A stretch of DNA of 64,000 nucleotides. It comes from Bradyrhizobium sp. sBnM-33 (lineage in GTDB: Bacteria; Pseudomonadota; Alphaproteobacteria; Rhizobiales; Xanthobacteraceae). The notes beneath the pieces were generated by a model. The model made no database searches and was not told the origin of the DNA. It worked only from the letters and a program-made list of their open reading frames with translations. Made by a program: the position numbers and the translations under genes. Within the stretch, counting starts at the first letter, position 1; the number at the start of each line of letters is the position of its first letter. Positions 61,081 to 64,000 of the stretch are shown here, in pieces. The stretch spans positions 5,518,001 to 5,582,000 of the forward strand of contig NZ_CP136624.1 of NCBI RefSeq assembly GCF_032917945.1, in the 5' to 3' direction.

Positions 61081-64000
61081 CTATCTGTGCAACGTGTCCA
61101 GAACTTTTCGAGCAGCGGCAAGATCAACGATTTCGTGCTTGGTGTCGAATGCGTCGATGATGGCGTGCAGGCGCGTCTCACCCGCCTGGGCACGCCCTTG
61201 ACGTGCGAGGACTGATGCCAGTTGTGTGGTGGCGCGCAGCTCGAACAGTCGCGCTTCCTGGCGCTGGGAAATGGCAATCGCTTTTTCGAATAAGCGAACA
61301 GCGCCCGTCAGATCGTTTCCGCAAGCGGCGATTTGGCCGCGAATGCGGATGCCTTCAGCCAAGGCGCCTGCTTCGTCGGTATCGATAACGAGGGCATCGG
61401 CCTCATCCAGCAGTTGTGATGCCTCCTGGAGGCGGCCCGCCTGCACCAGAAGATCACAGAGCCAGCATATTCGCTCTGGCGTATTAAATACGACGTCCTG
61501 ACCACGCCAAAGCACCATTCCCTCGCGGACATCGTCGATGCCGGCACTCAGTTCACCCAATCGCGAGCGCGCAAGTCCGCGCAATGAAAGACCATAGCTA
61601 AGCCGGGTCGTGTATCCGTGGCGTTCGCTGATCTCGATTATCTTTGCAGTGTCCTGCAGTAGCACATCGTTTCGGCCGAGCAGCGCGGATAAATTGCACC
61701 TCAAGAAAAGAGCCCAAGCGATGTCGAAGGGCTTCTCCATCCGCTCAATCGTTTGAACAAAGCGCTCTGCGGTTTCGACGGCCTCATCAATGAAGCCCAT
61801 CGCAACCAGGGATCGGAAAAGGTAAGACTGGGTCGAAATGGATTGATCCGCGCCTCCCAGCAAAATACGACGGCTGGCGTCAATCTGATCGATCAGATCT
61901 CGGGCGTTACGCAGCGCCTCTATCGCGAGGCGCCATTCTCCCCGGTTGAAATGAGCAACTCCCTTTGACGACCAAAGGCCGCTCACATAGGCCGGAGGTA
62001 GCAGACCGGCGTGATTTCCCAGTTGCTGATCGGCGAGCGCCAGATAATCGCGATTGCGCCCGGTGGCAAAAAGAAACGCAGCGGACGCAAGCGCCACTTC
62101 ACACTGCAATTCGACCGATGCAGTGTCCGCGGCGGCACGACGTGCATCTTCAAGCGCCAGACCAAGGCGCTCGGAACGATAGCCTTCCACCTGCATCAAG
62201 GCATTGGCCATCGCCAAGTGGAGACGTGCCATCCGCTCGGCGCCGCCGGACACATCATCAAGTCTCTTGCTGCAGTTGATCGCATTGGCAAAGTGCGATA
62301 CCGCCTCCTGGCTGGCAGCCCTGGCCATGGCGGCCGCTCCCGCCTTTTGCCAGTGTTCGAGCGCGCCGCCCCAATCGCCGGCCTCCTGAAGATGATGCGC
62401 CAGGAACTCCGGATTACGCTCGACCGCATCGGCGCGAAGCTCGACCAGGGTAACCGCGATCTGGCGGTGTAATTGGGCCCGCTGGTTGCGAAGAAGGGTG
62501 CCGATGGACGCGTCCTGAATCAGGGCGTGTTTGAACTGATAGCTTTCGCAGTGGGGGTCTCCTTGCGGGTAGATAAGCTCAGCCTCGATCAGGTCGTGCA
62601 GTGCCCGTTTCACCGTGGCAGCATCTCGCTGGCTCACCTCGACCAGAAGATCGGCGTCGAACACCCGACCCAAGAGCGCCGCCACCTGAATGATTTGCCG
62701 GATCGGCGCCAGACGATCCAAACGGGAGTGAAGCGCGGCCTGCAGGGTCGCAGGGATCTCGACGGCCGCGCCGAAGCCGAAATTACTCCTGCTTTCGGCG
62801 ACCGATTTGGTTAGCTCTTCGATGAATAGCGGCACACCGTCGGTCCTGGCGACCAATTGCGCCAACATGGCTGCCGGCAGATCGGGCGCGACGTCATGTA
62901 TCATCGCTTCGGTCTCGTGGCGGCTGAGCCTCTCGAGCGGCAAGGCAGCCACCTGCAATGAGTTCGACCACGGCGCCCGAAACTCCGGTCGGGCGGTCAG
63001 CAGCACGAAAAGCCGCTGGGACGCCATGTCAGAAAGCATCTGACCGACAAGTTCTGTTGTCGAGGGATCAATCCAGTGGGCATCCTCGACAACCACGAGC
63101 AGTGGACTTCGCCGCTGCATCGCTGAGGCAAGCCGCGACAGGGCAGCGAAGACAGCTCGGCGAACCTGTTCAGGATCGGCTGGGCCGGCATCCCACCCGG
63201 TATCCGGAGAAAGACCCAGCAGCATAGCGAGCGGTTCGACCACATCGGCACTGTCCAAATCGAGATCGCCGACAAAGTGTCGAAGGCGTTCGCGCCGCGC
63301 GACATCGTACTTTTCGCCGGCAGAACCCAGCGCCCGGTGCAATTGTTGGATCACCGGCCAAAGCGCGCTGGTCTGATGTTGGGGAGAACCATAAAAGACA
63401 ATCTCGAAGTGCGGCGTTTCGCGAAGCTGCATGCGAAGCGCCTGCAGCAGGCGGGATTTGCCGATGCCGGCTTCTCCCTGAAGCAGCACGGCCTGGCCTT
63501 CGCCTTTCATCGCGTTCTCCCACTGCCGGGTGAGAAAGCCGAGTTCGCTCTCGCGGCCGATGAGTGGGGTCAAGAATTGTCCCCGTTTGGCCTCAAAGCG
63601 GTTGGGGGCGGCGCTGGGGCGCAGCACCCGATAGATTGCAACCGGTGCGCCGACGCCCTTGAGCATTTGCGCGCCAAGCGGCTCAACCTCGAAGAAGCCC
63701 TCCACGAGGCGCTGCGTCGCTTCGCTCATGACCAGACTACCGGGCGGTGCCAAGGCTTGCAGTCGTGCGGCAATATTTGGCGCTTCGCCAACGATGCCGT
63801 CACGAAGGCGTTTCTCGCCTACTCCCATTTCGCCTACCACGACCGGGCCAGTGTGGACACCGCAGCGGGCTTCGAGACCTTCTGTCCCAAGCTCTGTCAA
63901 CCCGGCCAGGATGTCGAGGCCCGCCTGGACTGCACGCTGGGCGGAATCCTCATGGGCCCGCGGATAACCGAAATAGGCGGACACGCCGTCGCCGATGAAA
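61081..64000 (-). CDS. Adenylate cyclase-AAA ATPase-TPR regulator (5' end off the window)
   Basis: About 970 residues are visible; the frame is open through base 64000. The first visible part is the second half of a class III nucleotide cyclase (GDGVSAYFGYPRAHEDSAQR and RLRDGIVGEAPNIAARLQAL). Then a STAND/AAA_16-type ATPase with Walker A LLQGEAGIGKSRLLQALRMQ and Walker B LLVVVEDAHWIDPSTTELVG, and a C-terminal region of TPR-like helical repeats. In the canonical cyclase motif GDGVMA, Met is here Ser. Such proteins in Bradyrhizobium come in many copies; the signals are unknown. Confidence 0.9.
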   Translation of the reverse strand, partial: FIGDGVSAYFGYPRAHEDSAQRAVQAGLDILAGLTELGTEGLEARCGVHTGPVVVGEMGVGEKRLRDGIVGEAPNIAARLQALAPPGSLVMSEATQRLVEGFFEVEPLGAQMLKGVGAPVAIYRVLRPSAAPNRFEAKRGQFLTPLIGRESELGFLTRQWENAMKGEGQAVLLQGEAGIGKSRLLQALRMQLRETPHFEIVFYGSPQHQTSALWPVIQQLHRALGSAGEKYDVARRERLRHFVGDLDLDSADVVEPLAMLLGLSPDTGWDAGPADPEQVRRAVFAALSRLASAMQRRSPLLVVVEDAHWIDPSTTELVGQMLSDMASQRLFVLLTARPEFRAPWSNSLQVAALPLERLSRHETEAMIHDVAPDLPAAMLAQLVARTDGVPLFIEELTKSVAESRSNFGFGAAVEIPATLQAALHSRLDRLAPIRQIIQVAALLGRVFDADLLVEVSQRDAATVKRALHDLIEAELIYPQGDPHCESYQFKHALIQDASIGTLLRNQRAQLHRQIAVTLVELRADAVERNPEFLAHHLQEAGDWGGALEHWQKAGAAAMARAASQEAVSHFANAINCSKRLDDVSGGAERMARLHLAMANALMQVEGYRSERLGLALEDARRAAADTASVELQCEVALASAAFLFATGRNRDYLALADQQLGNHAGLLPPAYVSGLWSSKGVAHFNRGEWRLAIEALRNARDLIDQIDASRRILLGGADQSISTQSYLFRSLVAMGFIDEAVETAERFVQTIERMEKPFDIAWALFLRCNLSALLGRNDVLLQDTAKIIEISERHGYTTRLSYGLSLRGLARSRLGELSAGIDDVREGMVLWRGQDVVFNTPERICWLCDLLVQAGRLQEASQLLDEADALVIDTDEAGALAEGIRIRGQIAACGNDLTGAVRLFEKAIAISQRQEARLFELRATTQLASVLARQGRAQAGETRLHAIIDAFDTKHEIVDLAAARKVLDTLHR

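Overview
The window is GC-rich alphaproteobacterial chromosome, most like Bradyrhizobium or a close relative (Nitrobacteraceae). The evidence is the gene order dusB-ntrB-ntrC with ntrY nearby and ispDF divergent from it, a PopZ-type protein, a PEP-CTERM protein with the PEPSTWAMM-type signal, rhizobial palindromic repeats, and many tiny orphan genes of a kind I recall from Bradyrhizobium islands. The genus is inferred from this pattern, not from a database search.

Layout. (1) 1-2227: ntrY, running off the left edge. (2) 2.4-13.6 kb: an accessory block between ntrY and ntrC, genes that normally adjoin. It holds a catalase-family protein, two AraC regulators, a flavin oxidoreductase, a metallo-beta-lactamase-fold hydrolase, an EmrA/EmrB-type efflux pair whose emrB is frameshifted, a TetR regulator, and a protein joining a peptidase-like domain to a TetR ligand domain. 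It ends with a decayed copy of its own araC/operator/hydrolase start. (3) 13.6-24.9 kb: core genes: ntrC, ntrB, dusB, ispDF, pncC-like, a ThDP enzyme, a hydroxyacid-type dehydrogenase, a coq10-like gene, a P-loop kinase, lipA, and a 3-methyladenine glycosylase gene. (4) 24.9-30.4 kb: repeats, an ArsR/SRPBCC operon with a visible operator, a REP-transposase relic, a large RTX-type secreted glycosidase, and a VOC protein. (5) 30.4-41.4 kb: core genes: valS, popZ-like, tolC-type, pcm-like, tRNA-Asn, a PEP-CTERM gene, and a TetR/NmrA/DUF1772 divergon.

(6) 41.46-59.2 kb: a mosaic mobile island. Its left edge is a 44-nt duplicate of the 3' half of tRNA-Cys, the usual scar of tRNA-directed integration. 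Inside are an IS5-type and an IS481-type element side by side, several truncated genes (cold-shock, Abi-like, others), a complete RelE/XRE toxin-antitoxin module with twin operators, a GcrA-like regulator, an SGNH hydrolase, a repeat protein with a 90-bp period, and a PilZ protein. Between these lie many very short genes, at least seven of them single-pass membrane peptides of 25-50 residues, mostly separated by GC-rich hairpins. Several of these units are duplicated within the island (47.7/51.5, 41.75/57.72 and 56.23/58.07 kb). (7) 59.7-64 kb: a branched-chain-amino-acid-type binding protein and a large adenylate cyclase/AAA/TPR regulator cut by the right edge.

The core genes cover nitrogen signalling (NtrBC/NtrY), tRNA modification and charging, isoprenoid and lipoate synthesis, polarity and outer-membrane export. 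The region most likely to hold undescribed biology is the island, with its repeated small-gene/hairpin units.
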